DNA of 64,000 bases, from NCBI GenBank assembly GCA_020637235.1, contig JACJWG010000007.1, positions 163,146 to 227,145 on the forward strand, given 5' to 3'. The notes under the pieces are model-generated. The model did not search any database. It was not told the DNA's origin and worked only from the letters and a program-made list of their open reading frames with translations. Source of the DNA: Acidimicrobiaceae bacterium. Lineage in GTDB: Bacteria; Actinomycetota; Acidimicrobiia; Acidimicrobiales; Ilumatobacteraceae. The position numbers were made by a program, and so were the translations under genes. Positions 25,176 through 32,848 of the stretch are shown here, in pieces (within the stretch, counting starts at the first letter, position 1; each line of letters begins with the position of its first letter).

Positions 25176-26186
25176 TCAGTCGGCGCTGCGCCGGCTGCGG
25201 CGGCGGGCGCGTTCGTCGCCCCCACCGGCGCTCGGCGCGGCGTTGGTGAGCGGACCGATGCGGGTGACGATGTCGTCGACCGTCGGCGTCTCACCCGGCG
25301 TGCGCCCGTCGAGCGCACGCCGCATGGAGGCCAGGTGCGCCGGTGAGGTGCCGCAGCAGCCACCGACGATGCGCGCACCGGCGTCGGCGGCCATCTCGGC
25401 GTAGGTGCCCATCAGCTCGGGCGTGCCCGAGTACACCACCTCGGTGCCCTGGAACTGCGGGATGCCGCAGTTACCTTTCGAGATGACGGCTGTGTGCTCG
25501 CCGGAGCACATCGACAGCACCGACACCAGGATGTCGCTCGCGCCGACACCGCAGTTGGCGCCGAACGCGAGCGGCGCCTCGGCGAGCCCGTCGAACACGC
25601 GGACCAGCGCGTCGGGCATCAGGCCCATCATCGTGCGCCCCGCCGTGTCGAACGAGCAGGTGGCGGTGTAGGGCATGCCGGCGTCGATGGCCGCCTGTGC
25701 AGCGGCACGGATCTCCTCCGCCGCCGACATCGTCTCGATCCAGATGACGTCGGCGCCGCCGTCCTTCAGCCCCTCGATCTGCTCGCGGAAGCTCGCCACC
25801 GCGACGTCGTGGGTGAGCGCGCCGAGCGGCTCGAACAGCTCGCCGGTGGGTCCCACCGAGCCGGCCACGACCACCGGCCGCTCCGCTGCGTCGGCGACCT
25901 CTCGGGCGAGCCGGGCGGCGAGTGCGTTCAACTCGTGCACACGATCCTGCGCGTGGTGCAGCTTCAGGCGTTGCGCCGTGCCACCGAAGGAGTTGGTCAG
26001 GATGATGTCGGCGCCGGCCTCGACGAACTCGCGGTGCAGACCTTGCACGTGCTCGGGGTGCTCGACGTTCCACAGCTCGGGCGGGTGGCCCGAGGTGAGC
26101 CCACGTTGGAAGTAGTTGGTGCCGGTCGCGCCGTCGGCGAGGAGGACGTCGTGGGTGGCGAGCAGGTCGCCGAGCGAGGTGCGCAT
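25176..26186 (-). CDS. Betaine-homocysteine S-methyltransferase (Bmt type)
   Basis: A 336-residue homocysteine S-methyltransferase-domain protein. LLADGATGTNYFQRGL at the N-terminus, LTNSFGGTAQRLKLH, GSVGPTGELFEPLG and SFDTAGRTMMGLMPDAL closely fit the short bacterial glycine-betaine enzyme (Bmt) known from rhizobia. Zn ligands are the Cys of GANCGVGASD and the Cys pair of GGCCGTSPAH. It would move a methyl group from betaine to homocysteine to make methionine. It is the third gene after the TmpA- and TmpB-like oxygenases, 73 nt downstream, with GGAG before its ATG. Confidence 0.83.
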   Translation of the reverse strand: MRTSLGDLLATHDVLLADGATGTNYFQRGLTSGHPPELWNVEHPEHVQGLHREFVEAGADIILTNSFGGTAQRLKLHHAQDRVHELNALAARLAREVADAAERPVVVAGSVGPTGELFEPLGALTHDVAVASFREQIEGLKDGGADVIWIETMSAAEEIRAAAQAAIDAGMPYTATCSFDTAGRTMMGLMPDALVRVFDGLAEAPLAFGANCGVGASDILVSVLSMCSGEHTAVISKGNCGIPQFQGTEVVYSGTPELMGTYAEMAADAGARIVGGCCGTSPAHLASMRRALDGRTPGETPTVDDIVTRIGPLTNAAPSAGGGDERARRRSRRSAD

Positions 26187-26259
26187 GCGCGGATCTCCGG
26201 GGGTTCGTACCGCCGGGGAACCGCCCCGGGAGCGTGGCCGCTCAGGCTACTGCCGCAGG

Positions 26260-26832
26260 TCAGGGCTCCTGCAGGATGGCCGGATCGAACGGCGGACGGG
26301 AGAACACCTCGCGCAGCATCGGCTCGAAGTGCTCGAGCGGCTTCGACGAATAGTCGGGGTCGAAGCTCGCCTGGTCCCAGCGCTCGCAGAACGTGGCGCA
26401 GCTGTCGAACCACGGATGGCCGCGATATGCCTCGCGGGCGTGTTGGTCGATGCCGACGTGATGCCCGTAGTAGAGCTGCTGGAACACGCCGTGCATGTTG
26501 ACCACCCAGGTGACCTCGGCGCGCACGTACGGCCGGATGATCGCCGCGGCGAGCTGCGAGTGGTTCTCCGGGGCGAGCTCGTCGCCGATGTCGTGGACGA
26601 GGGCGGCCACCACCATCTCGACGTCGGCGCCGTCGGCCTCGGCTCGCGTCGCGCTCTGGACCGAGTGTTCGAACCGGCTGACCCGGTACCCGGCGAGGCC
26701 GTCGTCGAGGCGCCGCAGCGCTGCCAGGATCCGGTCCGGCGTGCCGGTGACGTATCGGTGCTCGTGCGAACGCAGGAACCGGTACTCCTCGGCGGTGCCG
26801 TCCTTCATCTGCGTGAACGTCACCTGCTCCAT
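26260..26832 (-). CDS. tmpB: HD-domain oxygenase, TmpB/PhnZ-like
   Basis: A 190-residue HD-domain protein. His56 (RFEHSVQSATRA) and the His80-Asp81 pair (LVHDIGD) have the 24-residue spacing of PhnZ-type mixed-valent di-iron oxygenases; His91, His114 and Asp153/Asp158 could complete the metal site. TmpB cleaves 1-hydroxy-2-(trimethylammonio)ethylphosphonate to glycine betaine and phosphate. The ATG lies 3 nt after the stop of a GBBH-like 2OG oxygenase, the known TmpA partner type, and a betaine methyltransferase follows. PhnZ itself pairs with a PhyH-type enzyme, so the partner favours TmpB. Function is inferred from family and context. Confidence 0.65.
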   Translation of the reverse strand: MEQVTFTQMKDGTAEEYRFLRSHEHRYVTGTPDRILAALRRLDDGLAGYRVSRFEHSVQSATRAEADGADVEMVVAALVHDIGDELAPENHSQLAAAIIRPYVRAEVTWVVNMHGVFQQLYYGHHVGIDQHAREAYRGHPWFDSCATFCERWDQASFDPDYSSKPLEHFEPMLREVFSRPPFDPAILQEP

Positions 26833-26835
26833 GTG

Positions 26836-27984
26836 TCAGCCCTCCCCGGTGTCGGCGCCGAGCGACGCGAACGGACGTACGAGTCGTCGACGCAGCACCC
26901 GGTAGCGGCTGCGCGGTGCGTCGTGGTCGATGTAGCAGCCCTGCAGGTGGCGGCGCCCCTCCTGCGGGTCGAAGCCCGTGCGGCCGTGCAGCACGCGGTC
27001 GTTGGAGAACACCATCGCCTCGCCCGGCTCGAGCAGGAACCTGATCTCGAACGCTGGGTCGTTCAGCAGCTGCGCCAGGCGGTGGCGGGCGCGGTGGTAT
27101 GCGCGGGTGCGGTCGTCGCTCATGAGCGGCAGGTGGTCGAGCCGCGGGCTGTAGTGCAGGCCGGTGACGCGGCGACGATGGTCGACGTCGACGATCGGAC
27201 GGTACGAGTCGAGTGCGGTGTCGTCGTCACGGAAGTGGAACCGCACCACGGTGTCGACGAGCAGATCGAACCCCTCCGGATCCTCCGCGCGCAACTGGTC
27301 GGTGACGGCGATCGCGTCGACGAGCGTGCTGAGCCCACCGGAGGTCTCGTTGACCAGGCAGTGCAGCAACTGGATGCCGGGAGTGGGCACGCGGTACGGG
27401 TTGTCGGTGTGCGGGCCGAGCGGCACGGGGCTGTAGGCCAGGTCGTTGGCGCGCGGCACCGACCGCACGTCGAACAGCCGACCGAAGTTCGTCTCGCGGA
27501 CGTGACCGAACGCCGAGGCCACGTCCAGCACGGTGCCCTCGGCGGTCGGCGTGTCGTGCACGACGATCGTGCCGTGCGTGAGGAAGTCGTGCAGCGCCGC
27601 CTCCAGCGCCGCGGGCTCGTGCATCGACCGCCAGTCGTGGCGCGGCGGGGTGCGCAGCTCGGCGCGCCACGCCACCGGGTCGGGCAGCCCGTCGTCGGGA
27701 CGGATCGCGAGGACGAGATCGGTGGTGTCGAAGCGCTCCGCATGACCGTCACCGAATCGTGCCCACACCGAGGCGCCGTCGACCGTGGCGTCGACGATGG
27801 TGAGATCGACCGGCAGCCGGTGCGGGTCGAACAGGCGCTGGTCGCTCACGAGGTCGAGCTGCGACGGGTCGCGGCTCTGCTCGCGGAGCCACAGCGGCGG
27901 CACGGGCTGCGTCACACCGTCGACGGTGACGAGGAGCACCGGCGTCGCGCCGGCGGGGTCGATCGAGAAACGAACACCGTCCAC
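26836..27984 (-). CDS. tmpA: Fe(II)/2OG oxygenase, TmpA / gamma-butyrobetaine hydroxylase-like
   Basis: A 382-residue TauD/TfdA oxygenase with the N-terminal DUF971-like domain of gamma-butyrobetaine hydroxylases (LWLREQS, about 31-37). The Cys residues that bind Zn in GBBH are absent from that loop. The iron triad is His192 and Asp194 (GPHTDNPY) with His333 (DRVLHGR); Arg344/345 can hold 2OG. TmpA hydroxylates 2-trimethylaminoethylphosphonate at C1. The following HD oxygenase gene favours that role over carnitine synthesis. The GTG at 27984 is fixed by TACGCT 6 nt upstream, ruling out a much longer open frame. Confidence 0.68.
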   Translation of the reverse strand: MDGVRFSIDPAGATPVLLVTVDGVTQPVPPLWLREQSRDPSQLDLVSDQRLFDPHRLPVDLTIVDATVDGASVWARFGDGHAERFDTTDLVLAIRPDDGLPDPVAWRAELRTPPRHDWRSMHEPAALEAALHDFLTHGTIVVHDTPTAEGTVLDVASAFGHVRETNFGRLFDVRSVPRANDLAYSPVPLGPHTDNPYRVPTPGIQLLHCLVNETSGGLSTLVDAIAVTDQLRAEDPEGFDLLVDTVVRFHFRDDDTALDSYRPIVDVDHRRRVTGLHYSPRLDHLPLMSDDRTRAYHRARHRLAQLLNDPAFEIRFLLEPGEAMVFSNDRVLHGRTGFDPQEGRRHLQGCYIDHDAPRSRYRVLRRRLVRPFASLGADTGEG

Positions 27985-27990
27985 GCCGGC

Positions 27991-27996
27991 AGCGTA
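27991..27996 (-). promoter_or_regulatory. -10 element of the tmpA operon
   Basis: TACGCT lies 6 nt before the tmpA GTG, implying a leaderless mRNA for the oxygenase-oxygenase-methyltransferase operon. No clear -35 element is visible. Confidence 0.5.
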
Positions 27997-28026
27997 AACC
28001 GCGTGCTGCGGCGCGACGATGACGGG

Positions 28027-28437
28027 ATGGAGCGACCACCGCTGCGGGTGTCGGGGCCGACCTTCGACGCCACCCACCCGATCGCGCTCGCCGAGTTCTA
28101 CGCCGCGCTGCTCGGCTGGCCGATCGTCCGGCGCGAAGGACCCGGACCCGGCGAGCCGGACCACGCCGGATGGGCGATGCTGCGCGCCCCCGACGGCTCG
28201 TCCAAGATCGAGGTCCAGTTCGACCCCCATCACCGGGCACCCGTGTGGCCGAGTGTCCCCAGCGCACCGACGATGATGGTGCACCTCGACATCGGCACCG
28301 CCGACCTCGCGTCGGCCGTGCGGTGGGCAGCAGCGCACGGCGCCCGTCTCGCCGACCACCAGCCACAGGACGACGTGCGCGTGATGATCGACCCCGAAGG
28401 TCATCCGTTCTGCCTGTTCGTCGACGACCGGCTGTGA
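28027..28437 (+). CDS. VOC-superfamily (glyoxalase-like) protein
   Basis: A 136-residue vicinal-oxygen-chelate protein of one beta-alpha-beta-beta-beta pair: FDATHPIALAEFYAALLGWPI at the N-terminus and VMIDPEGHPFCLFVDD at the C-terminus, with the metal-type Glu/His pattern partly kept. Such small VOC proteins act as isomerases, dioxygenases or resistance proteins. It is divergent from the tmpA operon across 42 nt, so it could be coregulated, but no role in phosphonate use is known for it. Confidence 0.8.
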   Translation: MERPPLRVSGPTFDATHPIALAEFYAALLGWPIVRREGPGPGEPDHAGWAMLRAPDGSSKIEVQFDPHHRAPVWPSVPSAPTMMVHLDIGTADLASAVRWAAAHGARLADHQPQDDVRVMIDPEGHPFCLFVDDRL

Positions 28438-28450
28438 GCCGAGGGGGCCG

Positions 28451-29422
28451 TCAGGTGCGGTGCATCGCGTCGAGGTCGGCGCGCAGGCCGGCTCGGGCGA
28501 GATCACCCAAGGGGTCGGCCGGGTACTGCCGGTAGGCACCCTCGATCGAGAGCACGAGGTGGTGGTACAGCGAGTAGAGCGTTCGCCGGCGCCCCGCGCC
28601 CGGGCTGTCGAGCAGATCGCGCCCGTAGCCGGCGGCCACCGCCGTGGCGCGGCCGTGCGGACCGAACTGGAACTCGAGCAGCGGGTCGCCCCACAGCGCC
28701 CGCTCGAAGTCGAGGTAGCCACCGAGCCGGCCGGTGTCGGGGTGGACGAGCACGTTGCCGTCCCACAGGTCCCACAGCACGAGGTTCGCGACCGCCACCT
28801 CGTCGAGCGCGTCGCTGCACGACACGAGCGCCGAGCGCAGCTCGTCGTAGCCCACCGGCAGCACCACACCGGCGCGTTCGCCGTCGAGCAGCAGGAACTC
28901 GACGATCTCGCCGAACGCCGCCCGCCAGGTGGTGTGCGCCGGACGCGCGGGCGAGAGCAGACCGAACGTCGGTGAGGTGATCGTGTGCACCTGTGCGAGG
29001 TGACCGCCGATGGTGGCGTCGAGATCGGCGAGGGCCTCGGTGGTCAGCCGGTCGCGAGCACCGGCGAGCGACACCCCGGGCACGTACGACATCACGAACG
29101 ACGGGCTGGGCAGGCGCGTGGCCTCGTCGACCCACACGACGTCGGGCACCGGCGCGTCGGTGTGGTCGCGCACGAGTCGCAGGGCGTCGATCTCGGCGTG
29201 GAGGATGTCGTGCTCGTACCACAACACCTCCACGCCGGGCGGCGGCGCCACCTTGAGCACCCAGGTCGTGCCGTCGTCGAGATCCAACCGGTACGCCGCG
29301 TTGAAGTACCCGTCGGTGAGCTCGGTGCACCCGCGCAGCCGGCACGCCGGCCCGAAGGCGTCGGCCACGATCGCCGCCGCTTCGTCGAAGGTGACCGGGG
29401 TCTTCGATCTGCTCTCCACCAC
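28451..29422 (-). CDS. Aminoglycoside-phosphotransferase-like kinase
   Basis: A 323-residue APH/choline-kinase-fold protein. The N-lobe has TWVLKVAP with the ATP-binding Lys. The catalytic loop is LVLWDLWDGNVLVHP, where the usual HGDxxxxN His is Trp but Asp and Asn are kept. LGGYLDFERALWGDP supplies the metal Asp. It may phosphorylate a small hydroxyl compound rather than give antibiotic resistance. GTG at 29422 lies 7 nt after TACGAT, so a far longer frame upstream is rejected. It is divergent from the acyl-CoA dehydrogenase by 39 nt. Confidence 0.82.
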   Translation of the reverse strand: MVESRSKTPVTFDEAAAIVADAFGPACRLRGCTELTDGYFNAAYRLDLDDGTTWVLKVAPPPGVEVLWYEHDILHAEIDALRLVRDHTDAPVPDVVWVDEATRLPSPSFVMSYVPGVSLAGARDRLTTEALADLDATIGGHLAQVHTITSPTFGLLSPARPAHTTWRAAFGEIVEFLLLDGERAGVVLPVGYDELRSALVSCSDALDEVAVANLVLWDLWDGNVLVHPDTGRLGGYLDFERALWGDPLLEFQFGPHGRATAVAAGYGRDLLDSPGAGRRRTLYSLYHHLVLSIEGAYRQYPADPLGDLARAGLRADLDAMHRT

Positions 29423-29461
29423 GGGCCGGATCGTACGGCGAGCCGGGTCTACCCTGCGGCC

Positions 29462-30625
29462 ATGTCCGATCGACGCGCCGACCTCGAGCTGATCCGCGAC
29501 ACGGTGGCGACGCTGTGTGCCCGCTTCGACGACGACTACTGGGCGCACTGCGACGCCGAGCACCGCTTCCCGTGGGACTTCTACCGGGAGATGGCCGCGG
29601 GTGGATGGATCGGGATCGCGATCCCCGAGGTCTACGGCGGCGGCGGCCGCGGCATCCTCGAGGCCGCCGCGGTGCTCGAGGAGGTGGCCGCGTCGGGCGC
29701 GTGCATGAATGGCGCGTCGGCGTTGCACATGAGCATCTTCGGGATGCAGCCGGTGATCCTGCACGGCACCGACGAGATGAAGCAGCGCTACCTGCCGGGC
29801 GTGGCCGCCGGCGAGATCCATGTCGCCTTCGGCGTCACCGAGCCGGATGCGGGCACCGACACCACCAGGATCACCACGCGAGCCGTGCGCGACGGCGACG
29901 TGTACCGGATCACCGGCCGCAAGGTGTGGACGTCGAAGGCGCTCGAGGCCGACCGCATCCTGCTGCTCACGCGCACCACGCCGCTCGATCAGTGCACCAA
30001 GCCCACACAGGGCATGAGCCTCTTCCTCGTCGATCGTCACGCGCCCGGCGTCGGCGTCACGCCGATCCCGAAGCTCGGCCGCAACGCAGTGGCGAGTTGC
30101 GAGACCACCTACGACGACGTCGTCGTCCCGGTCGCCGATCGTGTGGGTGACGAGGGCGAGGGCTTCCGGTATCTGCTCGACGGCCTCAACGCCGAGCGGG
30201 TGCTGATCGCGGCCGAGGCCCTCGGCATCGGCCGTGCGGCGCTGCGCCGGGCGGTGCACTACGCGAACGAGCGGGTGGTCTTCGGCCGCCCGATCGGCCA
30301 GAACCAGGGCATCGCCTTCCCCCTCGCCGAGGCCCACGCTCGTCTGCGTGCGGCGGCGCTGATGGTGCGCGAGGCGGCGGAGCGGATCGACGCGGGGCTG
30401 CCGTGCGGCGAGGAGGCCAACCTCGCGAAGTACCTCGCCGCCGAGGCCGGGTTCTTCGCCGCCGACCGCGCCGTACAGACCCACGGCGGCTTCGGCTACG
30501 CCACCGAGTACCACGTCGAGCGGTACTTCCGCGAGAGCCGGCTGCCCCGCCTCGCGCCGATCAGCCAGGAGCTCGTCCTCAGCTATGTCGCCGAGCACGT
30601 GCTGCGCCTGCCGCGCAGCTACTGA
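29462..30625 (+). CDS. Acyl-CoA dehydrogenase
   Basis: A 387-residue FAD enzyme that would oxidise an acyl-CoA at the alpha-beta bond and pass electrons to ETF. AFGVTEPDAGTDTTRI binds FAD, ITGRKVWTSKA follows, and LNAERVLIAAEALG near residue 242 carries a Glu at the position used as catalytic base in isovaleryl/long-chain-type members. QTHGGFGYATEYHVERYFRE closes the fold. The ATG follows TACCCT (29450-29455) by 6 nt. The substrate is unknown. Confidence 0.9.
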   Translation: MSDRRADLELIRDTVATLCARFDDDYWAHCDAEHRFPWDFYREMAAGGWIGIAIPEVYGGGGRGILEAAAVLEEVAASGACMNGASALHMSIFGMQPVILHGTDEMKQRYLPGVAAGEIHVAFGVTEPDAGTDTTRITTRAVRDGDVYRITGRKVWTSKALEADRILLLTRTTPLDQCTKPTQGMSLFLVDRHAPGVGVTPIPKLGRNAVASCETTYDDVVVPVADRVGDEGEGFRYLLDGLNAERVLIAAEALGIGRAALRRAVHYANERVVFGRPIGQNQGIAFPLAEAHARLRAAALMVREAAERIDAGLPCGEEANLAKYLAAEAGFFAADRAVQTHGGFGYATEYHVERYFRESRLPRLAPISQELVLSYVAEHVLRLPRSY

Positions 30626-30733
30626 CCGGCGCCGGGCCGGACCGGGACCTGCGGCCCTTCCGACGGGCCCTCGCCAGCGCGACCGTCGAGCCGACGACGA
30701 CGGCCGTGGGACGAGGCCGGAGAGGGAGGACCG

Positions 30734-31870
30734 ATGCGCATCGCCGTGCGACGCCTGTTGGGAGCCGTGCTCGTGATGCACGGCCTGCTGCACTTGATCG
30801 GGCTCGACCGTGCCGGTTGGGTGCTGTGGATCGCTGCTGCGGCGGCGATGGTGACGAGCGGCGTGCTGCTGACACTCGGTCGCCGTCGATGGTGGACCGT
30901 CGGTGTGCCAGCTGCCGTGCTGTCGCAGATGGCGGTGGTGACCGAGTGGCACGACGCCCGGTGGGCGACGCTCGCCAACCTCGTCCTGGCCGCCGCCGCG
31001 GTGCACGGCGGCGCCGCCGACAGCCGCCAGGGCCTGCGCGCCCAGTACGACCACCTGGCGGCGACGATGATCCCCGACGCGGTCGACACCGACCGGCTGG
31101 TCACCGAGGCCGATCTGGTGCACCTGCCCGATCCGGTCGCGGCGTACGTGCGCACCACCGGCGCGGTGGGACTGCCGCACGTCTACGGGTTCCGGGCCAC
31201 GATCAGCGGCCGCATCCGCAGCGCGGTCGACAGTTCGTGGATGCGCTTCTCGGGTGAGCAGGTCGATGCGTTCGCCACCGCCGGCCCATCGGGTGCCGCG
31301 AGTGGGGGCGCGACCCGGGTGTTCCGGCTCGATGCCACCACCCACGGCGTGCCGGTCGACGTGCTCCACACGTATCTCGGCAGCCGCGCCTCGATGCACG
31401 CACGAGCGATGTCGATGGTGCCGGTGCTCGACCTCTCGGGGCCCGAGATGCTGCGAGCCGAGACGGTGACGGTGTTGAACGACCTGTGCGTGCTGGCACC
31501 GGCGGCGCTCGTCGACGCCGAGATCGACTGGCACACCGTCGACGAGCATCACGTGGAGGCCACCTACACCAACGCCGGGTGCACCGTGCGAGCCCTCCTG
31601 GTGTTCGACGACGCCCACCACCTCGTGGACTTCGTGAGCGACGACCGGTTGCGGGCATCCGCCGACGGCCGGCGGCTCGAGCCCGAGCGTTGGTCCACCC
31701 CGATCACCGAGTACCGCACCCACGGTGCCCGTCGGCTCGCCACGATCGGCACCGGGCGGTGGCACCCGCCGGCGCCCGGCGAACCGTTCGACTACCTCGA
31801 GTTCCACCTCGACTCGATCGAGATGCTGCACGGCCGACCGGCGGTGCCCGGCGCCGTCACCGCCGCTTGA
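30734..31870 (+). CDS. DUF6544-like protein with membrane N-terminus
   Basis: A 378-residue protein. The first 95 residues form three or four membrane helices (MHGLLHLIGLDRAGWVLW; AAAAAMVTSGVLLTL). The remainder resembles the DUF6544/DUF6920 family, with LPDPVAAYVRTTGAVGLP, GRIRSAVDSSWMRFSGEQ and DFVSDDRLR as recognisable blocks. This domain has no known activity. GAGAGGGAGGACCG gives a strong ribosome site. It ends just before the ArsR promoter. Confidence 0.7.
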   Translation: MRIAVRRLLGAVLVMHGLLHLIGLDRAGWVLWIAAAAAMVTSGVLLTLGRRRWWTVGVPAAVLSQMAVVTEWHDARWATLANLVLAAAAVHGGAADSRQGLRAQYDHLAATMIPDAVDTDRLVTEADLVHLPDPVAAYVRTTGAVGLPHVYGFRATISGRIRSAVDSSWMRFSGEQVDAFATAGPSGAASGGATRVFRLDATTHGVPVDVLHTYLGSRASMHARAMSMVPVLDLSGPEMLRAETVTVLNDLCVLAPAALVDAEIDWHTVDEHHVEATYTNAGCTVRALLVFDDAHHLVDFVSDDRLRASADGRRLEPERWSTPITEYRTHGARRLATIGTGRWHPPAPGEPFDYLEFHLDSIEMLHGRPAVPGAVTAA

Positions 31871-31903
31871 CAGCGGATCGGATCCGTATTTAACCTTCTG
31901 GTT
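31867..31903 (+). promoter_or_regulatory. Promoter and putative ArsR operator
   Basis: TTGACA (31867-31872) is followed after about 16 nt by a TTTAAC-like -10. Overlapping the -10 is AACC-TTCT-GGTT (31892-31903), a perfect 12-bp inverted repeat. Its place 36 nt before the arsR-type start suggests autorepression of the arsR-SRPBCC operon. Confidence 0.5.
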
Positions 31904-31938
31904 CATCACGGCGCGAGCCGACGACCGAGGAGGAACGG

Positions 31939-32340
31939 ATGCCGGCGACCATCGACGACCGACGACCAGATCGGGACGACGCCGATCTCGACGCCGCCTT
32001 CGCAGCCCTCGCCGATCCGACCCGACGAGCGATCGTCCGCCGGCTCACGGCCGGCGAGGCCACGGTGAACGAGCTCGCCGCACCGTTCGCGATGAGCCTC
32101 CCGGCGGTCAGCAAGCATCTGAAGGTGCTCGAGCGCGCCGGATTGATCTCGCGGCGTGTCGACGCCCAACGGCGACCGTGCCGCTTGCGCACCGACGGCC
32201 TCGACGCCATCGAGCGCTACGTCGAACACACCCGTGCGGCCTGGGAGCAACGCCTCGACCGACTCGAGCACGTCCTCACCACGGCACCCGAGCCGCCTGC
32301 CTCCTCCCTCACCCCATCATCGGAAGGAACCCCGTCATGA
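31939..32340 (+). CDS. ArsR/SmtB-family transcriptional regulator
   Basis: A 133-residue winged-helix repressor. AALADPTRRAIVRRLTAGEATVNELAAPFAMSLPAVSKHLKVLERAGLI covers the DNA-binding domain. No metal-binding Cys motif (ELCVCDL) is present, so it probably does not sense metals. It belongs to the ArsR group that is paired with SRPBCC proteins. GAGGAGGAACGG is its ribosome site. The downstream SRPBCC gene overlaps by 4 nt (ATGA). Confidence 0.88.
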   Translation: MPATIDDRRPDRDDADLDAAFAALADPTRRAIVRRLTAGEATVNELAAPFAMSLPAVSKHLKVLERAGLISRRVDAQRRPCRLRTDGLDAIERYVEHTRAAWEQRLDRLEHVLTTAPEPPASSLTPSSEGTPS

Positions 32341-32825
32341 CCGCCAGCAACACCCGTCCCGACCCGCTCGACCACTGGGCACTCGAACGTGAGGTGGTGC
32401 TCACCCGCGTGATCGCCGCGCCCATCGAACGCGTCTACGCCGCGTTCACCTCGCCGTCCATCGGCGAGTGGTTCGGCCCGCACGGCTACACCTGCACCAC
32501 ACACGAGTTCGACGCGAGCGTGGGTGGGCGGTGGCGCTACGACATGCACGGCCCCGCCGGCGAACGGTGGCCGAGCAGGATCGAGTTCCTGGAGCTGGTC
32601 CCGAACGAGCGGATCGTCTACGACCACGGTGACGACGTGGACGACGATCCGGGTCGATTCCGCGTCACGCTCACCTTCGACTCGCAGTCCGACGGCAAGA
32701 CGGTGCTCTCGTTGCGGCAGCTGCACCCGACGACCGAGCAACGCGCCACGGTGATCGGGTTCGGCGCGGTCGAGCTCGGCGGACAGACGCTCGACAAGCT
32801 CGCCGCCCACCTCGGCGCGAGCTGA
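32337..32825 (+). CDS. SRPBCC (AHSA1-like) ligand-binding protein
   Basis: A 162-residue START/SRPBCC-fold protein of the AHSA1 subgroup: TRVIAAPIERVYAAFTSPSIGEWFGPHGY, GRWRYDMHGPAGERWPSRIEFLELVPNERIVYDHG and the C-terminal helix TLDKLAAHLGA. Such proteins bind hydrophobic ligands in a deep cavity and are commonly cotranscribed with an ArsR repressor, as here. GGAAGGAAC lies before the ATG. The ligand is unknown. Confidence 0.86.
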   Translation: MTASNTRPDPLDHWALEREVVLTRVIAAPIERVYAAFTSPSIGEWFGPHGYTCTTHEFDASVGGRWRYDMHGPAGERWPSRIEFLELVPNERIVYDHGDDVDDDPGRFRVTLTFDSQSDGKTVLSLRQLHPTTEQRATVIGFGAVELGGQTLDKLAAHLGAS

Positions 32826-32848
32826 CCGCCGGGCGTTCAGGCGGGCGA

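Noticed and set aside
26836..27984. Gamma-butyrobetaine hydroxylase of carnitine synthesis
   Set aside because: Possible by fold, but the HD-oxygenase partner and the betaine methyltransferase fit TmpA better; kept as the alternative in the entry.
29423..31909. A roughly 830-residue N-terminal extension of the APH-like kinase
   Set aside because: It would run antisense to the acyl-CoA dehydrogenase and DUF6544 genes, and TACGAT 7 nt before the GTG at 29422 marks the real start.
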